Assembly: GCA_037833965.1 (NCBI GenBank)
Contig: AP031353.1
Coordinates: 7,504,501 to 7,568,500, forward strand
Source of the DNA: Marchantia polymorpha subsp. ruderalis
Lineage: Eukaryota; Streptophyta; Marchantiopsida; Marchantiales; Marchantiaceae
Reading direction: 5' to 3'
Length of the DNA: 64,000 nucleotides
How positions within the stretch are numbered: the first letter of the stretch is position 1; every line of letters starts with the position of its first letter. Shown in pieces: positions 11,100 to 23,799 of this stretch. Below the pieces are notes generated by a model that was given only the letters and a program-made list of their open reading frames with translations, did not search any database and was not told where the DNA came from. Both the position numbers and the translations under genes were made by a program.

Positions 11100-11192
11100 G
11101 TATCACTTGAATGATCCAAAAGTTATAAGGGAAGTATGCATGTCATGAAGGAGTCGCCGATGTTGTGTTATCTCCCATAGTCCTCGGATGTG

Positions 11193-11214
11193 CACCTGGA
11201 TCTTGATCCAGGTG
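11193..11214. repeat. Short perfect palindrome with a nearby partial repeat
   Basis: CACCTGGATC-TT-GATCCAGGTG: 10-bp arms with a 2-bp spacer. The half-site CCACCTGGATCTTGG recurs at about 11236. It lies just outside the 3' side of the second hAT transposase relic, where subterminal repeats of a hAT element could be expected. Nearby ACTCATACCCATG repeats (about 11370-11420) fit the same idea. Confidence 0.45.
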
Positions 11215-11539
11215 TGTATTATGTGATTGATGCCCACCTGGATCTTGGATTGAGGTATGTTCTTGAGCATGTATCCGTGACCTCGCCCCGTGACATGCCT
11301 CTTGAGAGTGTGACTTCAACTCTACACCAACTTTTCTATATCCATTATCTATCCATTATCCATGAGTTCATACCTAACTCATACCCATGAGAGTATCGTT
11401 CATATCCAACTCATACCCATGGATCTATCATCAAAATAAGTTACTTAAGAGCATTTAAAGTATTTTTTTTTATAAAGATGCGCCAATGATTTATTTGAAA
11501 TAGTTACATACAAATGTCATGATTGATGCATGAACATGA

Positions 11540-13213
11540 GGTTGTTTATCGTTTGAGTCTTCAGTTGATTGTGCTTTTTTATCAATGTGTTATCGGCGCC
11601 CAAGAAGTTGGTCACGAACATGGCGCTGGATGCCGGAATGTACAAGGTGGATTGCACGACCTCGCGCTACTATCGGAAACAGGTCATTATTCTTGCTTCT
11701 CCACCATAACAAATTGTGAAACTCACCGCTAACGTCATCATCGACGCACTGCCTCATCTTTTCATCGGTGACCTTGTGCTTCATGAACGTTTTGTACTAT
11801 TTGTTGACTCTTGCGTTGAGGGCGGCGTCGTCGGGACCTTGAGCATGAGTAACTTTGTCTTCCTTATTGTCGTCGTTGAGCATCCATTCAAACATCAAAA
11901 TCAATGAGCGCAATTTCTTCCAGACCTGTGATTAAGCACGCAGAATGCTTTCTTCTTTGGCGTTCAAGGACGAGTACTTGATCATCACATCCTTTAGATT
12001 ATCCTTGGCTTGCTTCAAAGGCACATATGACATGTCATCACCTCAAATTAGAGATTAAAAAACATCTAGAAGATTTAAGAGTCTAATGGCATGTTGCCAC
12101 GTATTGATAACTAGTCAAATTTACTATGGTCTATCTTTGTAAAAATAAGTTAAAAAAAAGAATTACCATTTGTTATCATAGTACATTCTCAAGTAGTATA
12201 TATAGAGAGGTAAGGAAGAGACTCTCAAAAAAGTTTGAAGAGTTCATGTGTATAGACTTGTTTCATATATGAAAGAGTGACGATTTTCAATATTTTGGAG
12301 TGTCGATGTGTGTGATACATTGAGGGATTGTGTGACAGTGTTAGAACTATGAGTGTGAGAAACAATCCTAGATTTCTAGAACCATGATGAGTTATCGCAA
12401 AGCCGTCTGAGGTAAACTCGAGTGAGAGTCAGCCTAGAGTTTGCAGTACATGTTTGTCATTACCTTAAACACAGCCAGACCTTTACTGAACTACTCCATG
12501 ATCAACTTCGCCGTGTGGCTAGCTTCCTCAATAGGCTTTACATGCAGCGTGCGGGCGTGTAGATTGAACATCTCATTGATGTAATGAATGGTGATGGACA
12601 TGTACGAGTTTTTCTTGATCGCATCCGTTCACAAGTCGAGAGTACACGTCATGTTCAAGCCTGAGTTGTAGTGCTTCTATAAAACGAGGATGAGCTTCTC
12701 TCGGCCATTCCTAGCACGTAAATCAACGTTACGGCTGATCGTCGTTGGGTTGGCGAGCAGCTCGTCAATTGTGATTCGGCCAATGCTACTCAATTTGATG
12801 TCAAGTGCTGTCTGGATGAGCGCCTTGAGGATCAATCCACTCAGAGACTCAAACAGATGCATGTAGATCGTGTAGTGGTTTATCACCGATGTCGTCATCA
12901 TCTTCTTTTCTTGCTTTGTGACGAAGTGCTTCTTAGAGACCACATTTGCAGCGGCTAACTCGAAGGAGGGAACTACACATTTGTGCTTTGAGATTGTAGC
13001 CGTGTTGGTATTGGTTTTGAAGATATAAACTTTGTTGCATGACTTGCAAGCATCATAATTTAGCTTTACGTTGTGGCGATCGTAGACGATGTGGAATGCT
13101 TGCCAAAAAACCGACTTCTTGCCTAGCTCATTGTTGCGAATCACGTATTTTTCCCCATTAATCTTTGGGTTATGTTCAATTTGCTGAAGCAACGTCATGG
13201 CCTGCATCAACAC
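11540..13213 (-). pseudogene. Second hAT transposase relic (ZBED-like), split by solo-LTR fragment F
   Basis: The minus strand, read right to left. A BED finger in the 178-residue frame at 12677-13213 ('DACKSCNKVYIF...ISKHKC') is followed by a hAT N-terminal domain, 'SGLILKALIQTALDIKL' and 'LLANPTTISRNVD'. The segment at 12470-12676 resembles the DNA-nicking core ('IKKNSYMSITIHYINEMFNL'). After the LTR fragment at about 12013-12445, the hATC dimerisation region appears at about 11540-11780 ('LLWWRSKNNDLFPIVAR', then 'IPASSA' in a neighbouring frame). Stops and at least two frame changes disrupt it. It belongs to a different hAT subgroup from the relic at 1553-3606. Confidence 0.78.
12013..12445 (+). 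repeat. Solo LTR fragment F (GNNC family), 5'-truncated
   Basis: Matches the 3' half of copy A, from about the 'GGCACAAATGGCATGTC' region through the TATATATAGAGAGG box to a TTTGCA terminus, followed by the 4-bp flank GTAC. The 5' half is missing. It interrupts the hAT transposase relic. Confidence 0.8.
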
Positions 13214-13489
13214 TGAATCATATGAACACTAACCATGCATTGAATCATGTCCAAAGTAGAGGATTATAAGATTATGCTTATAAACCAAACAACGTCTGCA
13301 CGTAACTCAAACGTGCAGAAGTACAATTTCAGAATCTATTTCAAAAAGTCACGAAAATCATGGAAACATCACACTTAGCATCGTATACTTTTCAGATTCT
13401 GAATTAAAATGAACTCACAATTACAACCGTTGAACATAAGACTTGAAGTAGCAATAATTTAACATGCATTTAATCACATCCAAAGTATT
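13214..13489. other. Unassigned spacer
   Basis: No gene or repeat recognised between the hAT N-terminus and the GC-rich copia leader. Confidence 0.4.
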
Positions 13490-14839
13490 TTCCTCTCCAC
13501 GGCCTTAACCGCGACCTGCCTTCGCGGTGGAGTATACTCGTTTGCTATCTCGATGGCGTGGATAAATCCGCGACCTGCCTTTGCGGTGGGGTGTACTTTG
13601 CGGTTGAGGTTCCTACTTCACAATTATTACCTTCTTTAAATCCCCTCAAAATCCCTAACCGCGCGGGGCGAGGGGGAGGGTAGAGAAAATTCTGCTACCA
13701 TCTGCGCGGGGGCCGCTCGGTACTTTTTCATAAATTACTCCTGCCACCGCCGCAGGGCCGCTTCGCTCCTATGCGGGGGACCTTTCCTCCTGCTGCCATC
13801 TACACATGGCTGCTCCTCTCCTGCGCGAAAAGGGGGGGGGGGGGAGGGGGCTGACCCTAACCGCAAGGGGGCTCCTGCCAACTGCGGCCTGCGCAAAATT
13901 ACTTTCGATAATTACTTCTGCACAAGTGCAGCTTGTGGGGCTTCTCTCCTTCAACCTTACTATGCCGGGGGCCTTCGACTACCTTCTTCTCCTTCGCTCC
14001 TCGGCGCTCAAATGTCATAGTCACGGAGTCGTCGATGCCAGACGTAACACCAAAAATCCTCGCTCCTATTACTGAAAAAACTCATCAATTAACTTCCATA
14101 AAAGGTAAAAAGAAAAAACCTTGTCACTGGAAAAGCCCGTCAGATTTTGATAGTAAAAACAATAACTGAAAATATCCCTCAGATTTTGACAGAAAAAAAC
14201 TGTCATTGAAAATACCCGAAAGATTTTGAGAGACTTTTGTAAGTGAAGAAAGTGCCAAACACCAAAAAACCTGGAAAAACAGAAAAAAAAATCACAATTC
14301 CAAAGACACTGAACCGCTGAAAAAAATGTCATTACTTAGAAAAAAAATGTCACTAAATCTCATCTCATAAAACTTATGTCAGATCACCCTCAACGGAAAC
14401 ACAATCCTCTGACAAAACCGTGAGTAGACACAAACTAAATCAATTTACTGACTACAGACTCAAAACAAAAACCTGAAAAAACACTCAATTTCAAAACTGA
14501 AAAAACGTGAAACCAGTATCAGAAAAAATTCTATGACACGGAGTGTGAACTGGAACCGGCTCTGATACCAATTGTAAACGTTAAAACTGAGAACCACTCA
14601 TCATTCAGTCACACCTCCACCAAAGACGTATAACGTGGTTCACCCTTAAGGGCTACGTCCACGGGGAGAAGAGCACTAGGGAGTTTATTGCTTCAATGCT
14701 TATAGTGATATTCTTCTTATCACCCTCACGGTATATATATCCAAGGTAGTCAACAATTCTAAGCTATAAATAGCTACATATGTGTTTAATCTCAGTTAAC
14801 TAACATGAGTTAACTCCTTAACTAGAGTTAACATCAACA
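13490..14839 (-). mobile_element. Copia element 5' end: LTR, primer site, leader, GC-rich repeat segment
   Basis: A truncated minus-strand Ty1/copia element. LTR at 14573-14839 (267 bp, TGTTGATG...GTTTACA in element orientation), then the primer site ATTGGTATCAGAGCC at about 14558-14572, an A-rich leader at 14080-14557, and a GC-rich, internally repetitive block at 13490-14060. That block includes two copies, 61 bp apart, of CCGCGACCTGCCTTCGCGGT-like sequence (about 13509 and 13570; the second is slightly changed) and a G-run near 13832. The same leader-then-GC-block order is found in the copia elements at 29851-37449 and 42932-51186. Gag-pol of this copy is absent. Confidence 0.75.
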
Positions 14840-17170
14840 GAGGGCAAAATTGTCTACCTACGACGATGATACATTCAATAGCATAATGTGAGTATTGTGA
14901 TTTTATATTTGCTACTTTTCATTTTGAAACATATGAATGAGTATGACAAGTATACTCTACTATTTAAGATTACTAAGCAAGGATTTTATCTCAAAGAGTT
15001 GTCAAAAAAACTATATGTTTCCTTGAAGCTCATGAGCTTCAAGATGAAAGATTCTAATATGAAGATTCAATATTACATCAATGCATTTTGTGATCTTATC
15101 TTGACATTCAAAATCTTGGAAGAGGAAATTGTTAATGAGAAAAAATCTCTCCATCTTTTAAGTGCATTCCATATCTTCCATCAATCTTTGTCATGTATCT
15201 TTCTTTATTGTTATAGGCAAACAATCACTTATAACAAGGTAGGAAGTGCTCTGTTAACTGATGATTTAAAATAAAAGTTGATGATATCATTTTCTTAATC
15301 ATATTCTTCCGGTATGTTACTAAATAAGCTTTGGATTTGTTCTTTTTCTTGAAAGAACAAGAATGACAAATGTTTTGTATACAAGATTAAATTTAGAATG
15401 AAATCTAGACTCTGATATAAGATCAAATAGAAACGTTCACTCTAATTTTCTAAAACATCCCTAGTTAATTTTTCCAAGTTTGGACATTATAGCTAAACAT
15501 AGTCATAACTTGATAAATTTAGTTATAACTAGCTAGTCTTAATCATACCTAGTTAGACTTAGTTAAATCTAAATTAATCATGATCAACTCCTTGGCAATT
15601 TCTATTCCTACTTCACATATATAAAAACGGCTCTTACATGCCAAAAATAGCTAGTTAATAGATTGCTGAGATCATTATATGGTATAAAACAAGATCATAA
15701 ATATAAAAATGTGAAATTTGATGAGTTCATGTAAGCAAAAGATTTTTCACAAAATATGTATGATTCTTGTATATTCATGAAGAATGTGAATAATGAGATC
15801 TTCAATCTTATTATTCAAGCGCTTTACATGAATGTCATACTCATCTTGGCAAAGTATTAATCCGACGTTGACAGATGCAAGAACCAACTAAAGTCTGCAT
15901 TTAAGATGAAAGATTTGGATAAGTCCAAAACTATATTCAAGATGAATGTTCATAGAGATTTGATGAAGAATAAATCATGATTGATTCAAGAGAAGTACGT
16001 TTTAATGTGTGCTTGATATGTTTAACATGACAGACTGTAAAGTGATATGAGTTATTTAAGAAGTAAACTTCAAACGTTTTGCAGCTCAATGTCCAATTGA
16101 TGTCATTGAGAAGTAAAAGTTGTCATCTCTTTTCTCTGACAAAGCTTTGGGCATATTCATGTATTTGATGGTGTTCACCAGCCTTGATATTGCTTTAACT
16201 ATAGGCAAGGTGAGCAAGTATATCCCAAGTTCAAGTAAGTTGCATTAGAAACTAATGACATGAATTTTTATGTACTATAAGAGTACTAAGGATTATGATT
16301 TATTGTTTGATCGTTTATTACATGATGTCAAAATTTTTATCCGACTACGTTGATGCTAACAAGATCTGGACAAGAGTAAATCCACAATTAGGTAGATGTT
16401 TACACTTGGTGGTGGATGCAATAGTTGGAGATCGATCTTGCAAAAATGTGTAGCTTAGTTTACAACAAAATCGGAATATGTAACAGCAGCAAAAAAACTA
16501 TTTGATTGAATATGCTTATTATTGAAATGGGATTGAAACATGAAGTTGTCAATTTTCACTATGATAGACAAACTGTATTACATCTTGTTGCAAATAAAAT
16601 GATGGATAGTACAGTGAAACACATTGACATCAAATATGTCTTGTAGTTTTTGATTAAAGAAATGAACTAGTCACAATTGATAGTAAGTTCAATCCACCTC
16701 ATGTGTTGACCAAAGTTATTTTGTTAGAGTGTTTTAGGAGACATTGTGCTACTTTGCAGTTATCGCATGAGTAGCACAAGTAGAGTTTACTAGTAATTTT
16801 AGTTACCTCTATATTTTTACTCTATCTTGTTTTGATTAGGGCTGAGTTCTAGTTTGAAAAGGTGCCATTGTTAGATTTACTTGTAGGATTCACGCCGCTG
16901 AATAACTATCTCCTTTACATGAGTTAAAGGTGAGATTGTTAGAATTCAACTCACAGTTGATTGATAGGATAGGATTAGATCTGTCGATCGATTAGGGTTT
17001 GGTCGGTTGGATGTGACAACTAAGAAAACAAGAACTTGCTCGTTTATTAGTAAAGGTTGTGTTACTTGAAAGTAACTAAGTGCCAAATCACGTTACATTT
17101 TGTTTCAATCTTTTCTTTATTGTTGTTTGTGATTTCCTTGTGTGTTCCTAATCATTCGTGGTAGAATGCA
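14840..17170 (+). mobile_element. Decayed plus-strand copia fragment with LTR remnant
   Basis: The gag-like frame at 14888-15274 carries the copia UBN2 pattern ('LYVSLKLMSFKMKDSNMKIQ' and 'NEKKSLHLLSAF'). After a nested LTR fragment (15395-15638) come RT pieces (about 15690-15990, 'YDSCIFMKN' region) and an RNase H/tail region (about 16440-16790) matching the copia at 42932-51186. A 3' LTR remnant probably begins at 16939 (TGTTAGAATTC) and contains a CACGTTACAT box near 17090. Most of pol is missing and the rest carries many breaks; it is an old fossil. Confidence 0.7.
15395..15638 (-). repeat. Solo LTR fragment G (GNNC family)
   Basis: Minus-orientation 5' portion of the family, ending on the plus strand at CTCTTACA (LTR start TGTAAGAG). 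The 4-bp flank in LTR orientation is GGCA. It lies inside the decayed copia fragment and is strongly diverged, hence old. Confidence 0.7.
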
Positions 17171-17183
17171 TCACTTACTTACT

Positions 17184-17209
17184 TATATATATATATATAT
17201 ATATATATG
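17184..17209. repeat. (TA)n microsatellite
   Basis: About 12 uninterrupted TA units at the downstream edge of the copia fragment, within very AT-rich sequence. Confidence 0.85.
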
Positions 17210-18190
17210 TATAAAATTTTAGGATTCCTCTTTATAATATTGAATAAATCTACGTTTTAAAGATAAAAATTTAACAATATGACATATATACATGATGTCT
17301 AAATTTTTTTAATTCAATTTATATATATATTTTTTAAATATCAATTTAAATAATAATTATTTATATATAAGTGTTTTCATAAAAAAAATTTTAATCTTCA
17401 TTCAACATCTAATCACCATCAATTGAAAATTTCATTTTTATATTCAACTTTGATGAAAATAGTCAATGAATTTTCTCAACTCATTTTCTAAAAATACATA
17501 TAAGAGTAAATAAAAAAAATCATAACACTGAAAAAGAATCTTATTCAGTGTAAATTTAGAAATATTTTTTATGTATAATTGAGAATTAGGACAGAAAAAA
17601 TGATATATTATTTTTAGTTTACATTTGATTTCTATCTTATGAGTTCATGTTTGTGTCTACATAAGAGATATTTTGCGTTAATCTGGACAAAAATCGAGCA
17701 TGAAATCTAATAGATATATGGAAAAATATGATTTTCAGGATATCAAAACTTGAATTCTGTTATTTACACCTATGATTAGCATGTATAGCTATGAAAATAT
17801 GCATATTAAATTACACTTGATTATAATACCATGATGTCATACATTTATCACAAAGTATATTAGAAAATTGTATTAAGATATACATTTTATGAAGAGACTA
17901 TTCAATATTTGATACATGATCTTATATTTTATTTATATGTTATTGATGAACATGAAATACAACAATAGTAGAATTTGTAAATATAACCAGGTAAAAAAAA
18001 CTAAATAAAGTAACAGAGCTTCTATTCCTCTCTACAACAAGGTATACGAGTAAGGATTCAGATCTTCATTTGACTGATACGAAGTGATATGTTCGCTAGA
18101 GATACAGGACATGTTCGTTCAAACCCGTGAGCTGCTCGTGAGAGTTATGGTGGTCGTAACCTGGATGAGAATTCTGAGTCGCTAGAAATA
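17210..18190. other. AT-rich intergenic sequence
   Basis: Long A/T tracts with no open frame of note and no recognisable motif. Confidence 0.5.
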
Positions 18191-18194
18191 CCCA

Positions 18195-18653
18195 CTATGG
18201 CTGACTGGATTGTCGGCCCATTCTGCTCGCCCATGTCCTGTCGACAAGGAACTGGAATTTTGGTCCAAATATGTCACTTTGTGGTCCGTTGAGCGTGAAC
18301 GTCGTCGATTTCTGCTCCACCTTCCAAGTTCCACCCTTTGTACAGTTCTGTTCTTGTCTTGACATCCGTCGTTCCTCAGGCTTCAGCAGGTCCGAGTTTC
18401 CTGTGCCCGAGACTTCCTGCGAATTCTGCGTTGTCCCACCACCAGGCACTTCCCGTCTTTCGCTGGTCCCCCTTATGATCAACGGGTCCAAGACGCTAAC
18501 AAATGATTGAAATGGGATTTTCATCCAGTGCACCAAGAAATATTCTTGTACCACATTCTGTAACTCACGAAGCACATGTCGGAGTGTCGAAGGCACACAA
18601 GTCACATGCAGGACAGCATACTCTACCACACTCCAACTCGTGTCAGCACACAA
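18195..18653 (-). other. Unrecognised 152-codon open frame
   Basis: This minus-strand frame stays open for 459 bp in sequence of about 50% GC, unlike its AT-rich surroundings. The product has no familiar motif; its middle is rich in G, S, T, E and R. No signal peptide or membrane segment is obvious. An overlapping 79-codon frame exists on the plus strand. It could be a lineage-specific gene, an exon of a spliced gene, or chance; I lean to chance or a gene fragment. Confidence 0.2.
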
Positions 18654-18659
18654 TCGCTA

Positions 18660-21600
18660 CACGGTGAACGCAATACGTATGGTGCCTTAGTTACAGCAAG
18701 TATCACCGTGACGACGAAGTGTGAATCAGCACAATCCAAGTACATAATAGGAGGAGCATATTGATGTCGAAAATGCAAACATGCACATTGCATGGAATCA
18801 TCTACCGTCTTTGTCAGTGCAAATAAAACGTACAAAGCAACGACCTTGATGTCCTAGAAACTATTGTACTTCCTTACGTTGAAAGAGGAACAAGCCTTTG
18901 ACACGTTAAACTGCATCCAAGGAAGTAGTGGAAGCTTACTATGTCACAATTTACGTGGAGTGAAATTTACGTGGAGTGGAATGAGACTAGAGATGACTGT
19001 CACATGAGGAAACTCAACGCTCGTACTGAAACCATCAAATTCTACTGTGTACTTACCAAAGGATTCAAAGTGGCTCCAGGAGCCCTTGTCATCTTCTAGT
19101 CCACAAGGCATGTGACCTTCCTTGTTCAATACGACTCCGTCGTAGACATATCTTCAATACTGTACGAAGACTGTCTCGATCACCATAGAAGAAGATTAAT
19201 TTCCTCTCTTGACAAAGTGCAATTTTAGAGAGGTAACAAATCATCAACAACCTTTGTTTACATGAAATGTGCTTCATTGAAGGTTTCGACTTTATTCAAT
19301 TGAATATCGACTTCTACTATCATCGTATGATCTTCAGTAGTCCAGTTTTACTCTTTTTGTATATAGATTTGAGGATAAGTCGTGTAATATAGTCTTCAAG
19401 GGGTGTAAATCTTCACAATTGTAAAAGTCATTCTGTTAAGTGTAATCGAGGCAGAATATGATCAAGAAAGAAAAATCTTTTTTCTTGATAATTTTATTGA
19501 TTTATATATATTTCATTAAATTCGTTGTTGACGTCGAATATATGTATATAAACTACCAATTTCATTCTCACTGAAAGTCCAAAAACATGCACACTTTAAG
19601 GACGAGGATTCTGATAATATGTATACTTACTTCTTTGATTGCTAAAATCTGTCTCACAGTAGAGAAAGTCTCTCTAGTTAAAAATTAATGAAAATTCTGT
19701 GCAAAGTTATGCTTCACTAATCCAGGATTATGTAGATTTACAGTAACTATTTTTTTTCTCTGTCCTGATACTTTGAGAAAATATCTACCAAGCTTCACTG
19801 CAGAAGACACGTATGATTTTGTGCTTAGATTCTGTGTATGAGTAAAGAAAAGATACTGTTCGCTGACTTATATTCCAATCGTTTAACGCATGACTCTCAC
19901 ACTTTATGCGCAACAATCAGAAGTAAAGCAACATGAAGAGCAAATTTTTGTGCGCAGAAGGTCAAGTGCGCAGTACATTTTTGACCTTCGAGTTTTGATT
20001 ACATTCTTGACGGATGTAGTCAAAAGTCGAGCCGAGCAAATTACTAAAATAAAAGTGCTACAACTTCCAAGCGCTAGGACTCCAATTTTCTGCTGTATTC
20101 TTTACGCGGTCGTTGTTGGAACAGTGCAGTCAAGTTTACACGAAGCTACTTTACATCCGTACAGGATGCGGAGGAAGAAAAGCTTCTCGTGCTAGCGCAC
20201 AGGTGTGTCACTTCAGTTCCCATCCGACTTCATGCTTGACTTGCATATGCACGCATGGAAACTGGCAGGAAGTACTATATGAGTATTCAGTCCAAAATTA
20301 AGGCTAATTGCGAGAAGGTGCTGGCTGACGTTAAGGTGCGTAGGGTATACCTTTCCACAGGACGTGTAGAAGATGTGGACGAATGTGGAGAATCTACACC
20401 TTCTCGCCGGTAATCTCACAAACTAACCCGGTGGTAACAGGAGAGGAGTAATAGGTTTGCGGTAGATACCAATGAGGAGTTTGGAACTCCCCTGTCCCTC
20501 TTTAGGCTGTTAGAGTCCACCTTCCCTCATATGCTCCTTAGGACCCAATTCCATTGCTCTACGTGAGGTACGCATTGGCTGCTACTGTAGGTCATTGACC
20601 GACTTATGGCTTATTTGAAGATCTTTCTTGAGTAGCTAACTTCGTTTTGAAATTACAGAAATCATTCACCGTAGAAAGGATCTTTCGTGTTTTAGATTAT
20701 AAGTTTCCCAACATGCTTGTGGTTGTTGGCAAGGGGATACTTCAACAAATGCAGGACGCATTTGTGTATTTACTCATGTAATTTTGAAACTCCAGCCCAC
20801 GTCATCTGCTGGTCAGTTCTCCTCGATTTCATTCGTGTTGTGTTTTCTTGTTCTTTTATGGGATATAGGGCTGGAGACATGGAACAGGATCCCCGTTCGC
20901 AACAACTTTCACCTTCAACAGTTTTGATCACCCCCTTCCCACTCTAAGCAGCTGACTTTACACTTCTTTCTCCTCTTCTTTGTGGTCACAAATAGAATCA
21001 CAGTGTTCAAAGAGGATTGAAAATGTCTGCTCTCACGAGCAAAATCAATCGCTCACTATTGAGCAAAGGCCATGATGAAAAGTGAAGGATCGATAACATA
21101 ATTAATTTTACATATGTTTCATGTACAAACGGACTTAGCGAACAGCTGAGCTAAATAGGCAACGAATCGCGCAAGTGGGCAGAGCACTATATGGTGCAGG
21201 TGTTCCTCACTGCGAGGTTCTTGCGTGCTGTAAAAGATATGTCAAGAAAATCCCTGTACTGTAGTTTTCTAGCTAAGAGAAAAATCTGCATGTTTCGCCG
21301 ATCGAGTAATTCCGTTAAGGGCTCCTCCTCTTATATGGCTCAGAACTACAACAAAACAATGCGTTGCATTAATGGATGGCTAAAAAAACTTCAAGCCTAA
21401 CTGAACTACTGCTGGACCCTCGGAGTGCCCCCACAATATCTAGAACAGATCATTAGGTCAAGTGTGCCAACAATGGAACACAGTTGTGTTCCTTGAAGAC
21501 GAACACATGCCTCTGTTTAGCATCTTTATATACTGAAAGAGTGACAGCACGAGTTCAAGGCCAACAAATGAAACCGATTAATATCACGTGTGTGTGTTTT

Positions 21601-23790
21601 TATTGTTATTTTCGTTTCTATCATGGGTGGCAGATCATGTACTCTATATTGATCGTATATTTTAAGAAGTGGTTTCGCTTACCTTGAAGTTTACTTGATC
21701 CAATATCAAGTTTTTTTCACCTCAATCAGTAAACATTTGTATGAAAAAGTTAAACTAAAAAAAGTAAATAACAGTTTATGACATTCATGTAGATTATGAA
21801 ATTTCTTCTAATATGTTATTTAATAAAAAGTAAAAAATTATTCAATTCAACCATTTCATTAAAATTATTATATATAGCTAAATATATATAAAAATATAAT
21901 AAAGAGTAGAATATGTAATACATACAATTTTTTTCATGATGTTGAACAAAAATCGAATGTTTTATGATATCCTTGAATCAGCAAAATGTTACCAAAGAGA
22001 AAATGTTAGACTTATTGAAATAAATAGATGTTAATATTTCCATCTCAACATCTTGAAGAAAATATACTTGTCATAATTTTATCTTGCTTGAAGTTTTTCC
22101 AAAAAAATAATGTGACATGTATTTCTTTTTGACATACTGAATAATTCCGCATATTATTGATATGGATTAAGCATTTTATCTCGTTGGTAACGTGATGAAT
22201 GTAGTTTTTCACAAATCTTGAGCAGAACTTCTTGGTACAGCTAGGAGCCGTTGACTTGACTTAAACTATCGTCCATGTAAGAAATAAGTCAATGATTTTC
22301 AGTTCTTTGCTTTACAAGTGGGCTAGATAATTGTTTTCTTGGATACTTCAAGTTGATCACCAGACAGAATAATTGCTTTCTCTTCAAGACTTTGAAGACT
22401 GTAAGGAGGTATTGGATTTAATTTAATAACCTAGATAAAACTACAGCGACATAACACATTAAAGTCAAAGACATGTTAAGTTATGAACTGTTGTTATAGA
22501 AAAACCTCGTGTATATGCATCCCCGTTGCTCTAGAACTAGACATCGTGCCCGATGCTGTTGTCCATCATGAAGGGATCGAGATCAATAACAAGCTTAAAA
22601 GTCCAGAGCATACAAAACCCCCCAAACGAAACGGAATGTAAGAAATCTAGACATCGTTCAAAAGATGTGGCAGACGCTCTAAGGGAGCAAAAGGCGGGAA
22701 ACAAAGAAACGTTGCAGCTTTTCAGGTTCCAGTGCGCTTGGAACCTGTAAATTTTAGGAAGTAAAGCAACATTCAACCTTGTGTAACACCTGCCGTTGGA
22801 AAGATCTGTAACTCTTGCCGTTTGAGCCTTGAAGTGGCAATGGACTTGGAAGGTGGAGAACTTGCACATTTGGGAGCAATAACATCAAGGTGGATGCAGA
22901 GTTTAGCATTTAATTGTTGATTTTCCAAATACTCTGGAGAGTGTCTCTTGGTTCTGATGTGATTGCTGTCGGGGATGTCTAACAATTGTGTTTTTGGTAA
23001 GAGGATCAACGTGGCTTATATTCTTACTATTTTGGAGACTCAGACCTGTCTGATCATTATTTTCAAAGAACATGTTTCAACCGTCATGCGAAGATATTAT
23101 TCCAACTGTCGACTTGTCAAAATCACGAGGGCATAATATGGCGGGGTGTATGGTTCTTACAGAGAAAGATTATTTAAACCGTCTTTCTGCAGATTTTCGC
23201 TAGAAGTCATAGTGTCTGTTGTTTCTACTGATTTAAAAATAAATTAGTAAATGATCAATCTTTTTTCTTCCACTCAAGTATATTCGTCTACAGCCAAAGT
23301 ACACAAGAATGGACGTCATATTTGTTTCTGCTTCTACGAATTTGAGCTTTCACAAGGATTCTCTTTAGTTTTAAGTTTTAGAAGATGAAAAATATTGGGG
23401 CCCAACTGCAGTCGAAGGCGTGCACCTGGATTCCCATCCATACTCAAGGCTGAATATTGATTCACTATGCTGAAAAATATTGTGGAGAGGTTCTTTCAAA
23501 CCCTTCGTCTTCCATAAAATCGTACTCCCTCCAGAATTCGTACGTACATTCCTGTTCCGTCGGTGTCTCTTATTTTCAATTTAGGCGGTGGATCCCGATG
23601 AAATGAAGGAAAACGAACCGTGGTAGGAAGACATATATTCACAGAGAAGACGAGAATGTTTCTCATACCCACACCGTCAGCCATAATAATGCGATGGAAA
23701 GGAGGGCAGTTGCGCATTATTCGAGAAAGATGAAGAAAATCGATCGAACGGGGAGAGGTAAGACAGAGTAAGAAGTCAACGGAAAAGGTG
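18660..23790. other. Intergenic sequence without recognisable genes
   Basis: Mixed composition: about 45% GC at 18.7-21.6 kb and AT-rich at 21.7-22.5 kb. All frames are short (under about 110 codons) and unfamiliar. There are no LTRs, transposase motifs or RNA genes I could recognise. Single-copy host intergenic DNA is the most economical reading. Confidence 0.45.
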
Positions 23791-23799
23791 CGGGATGGT

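Noticed and set aside
1-11700. The two hAT relics as pieces of a single transposon
   Set aside because: Each has its own BED finger and its own hATC tail, and the motifs differ.
17184-17209. TA repeats as an origin or centromeric signal
   Set aside because: Short simple repeats of this kind are common in AT-rich plant DNA, and another lies in a copia LTR at 43089-43116.
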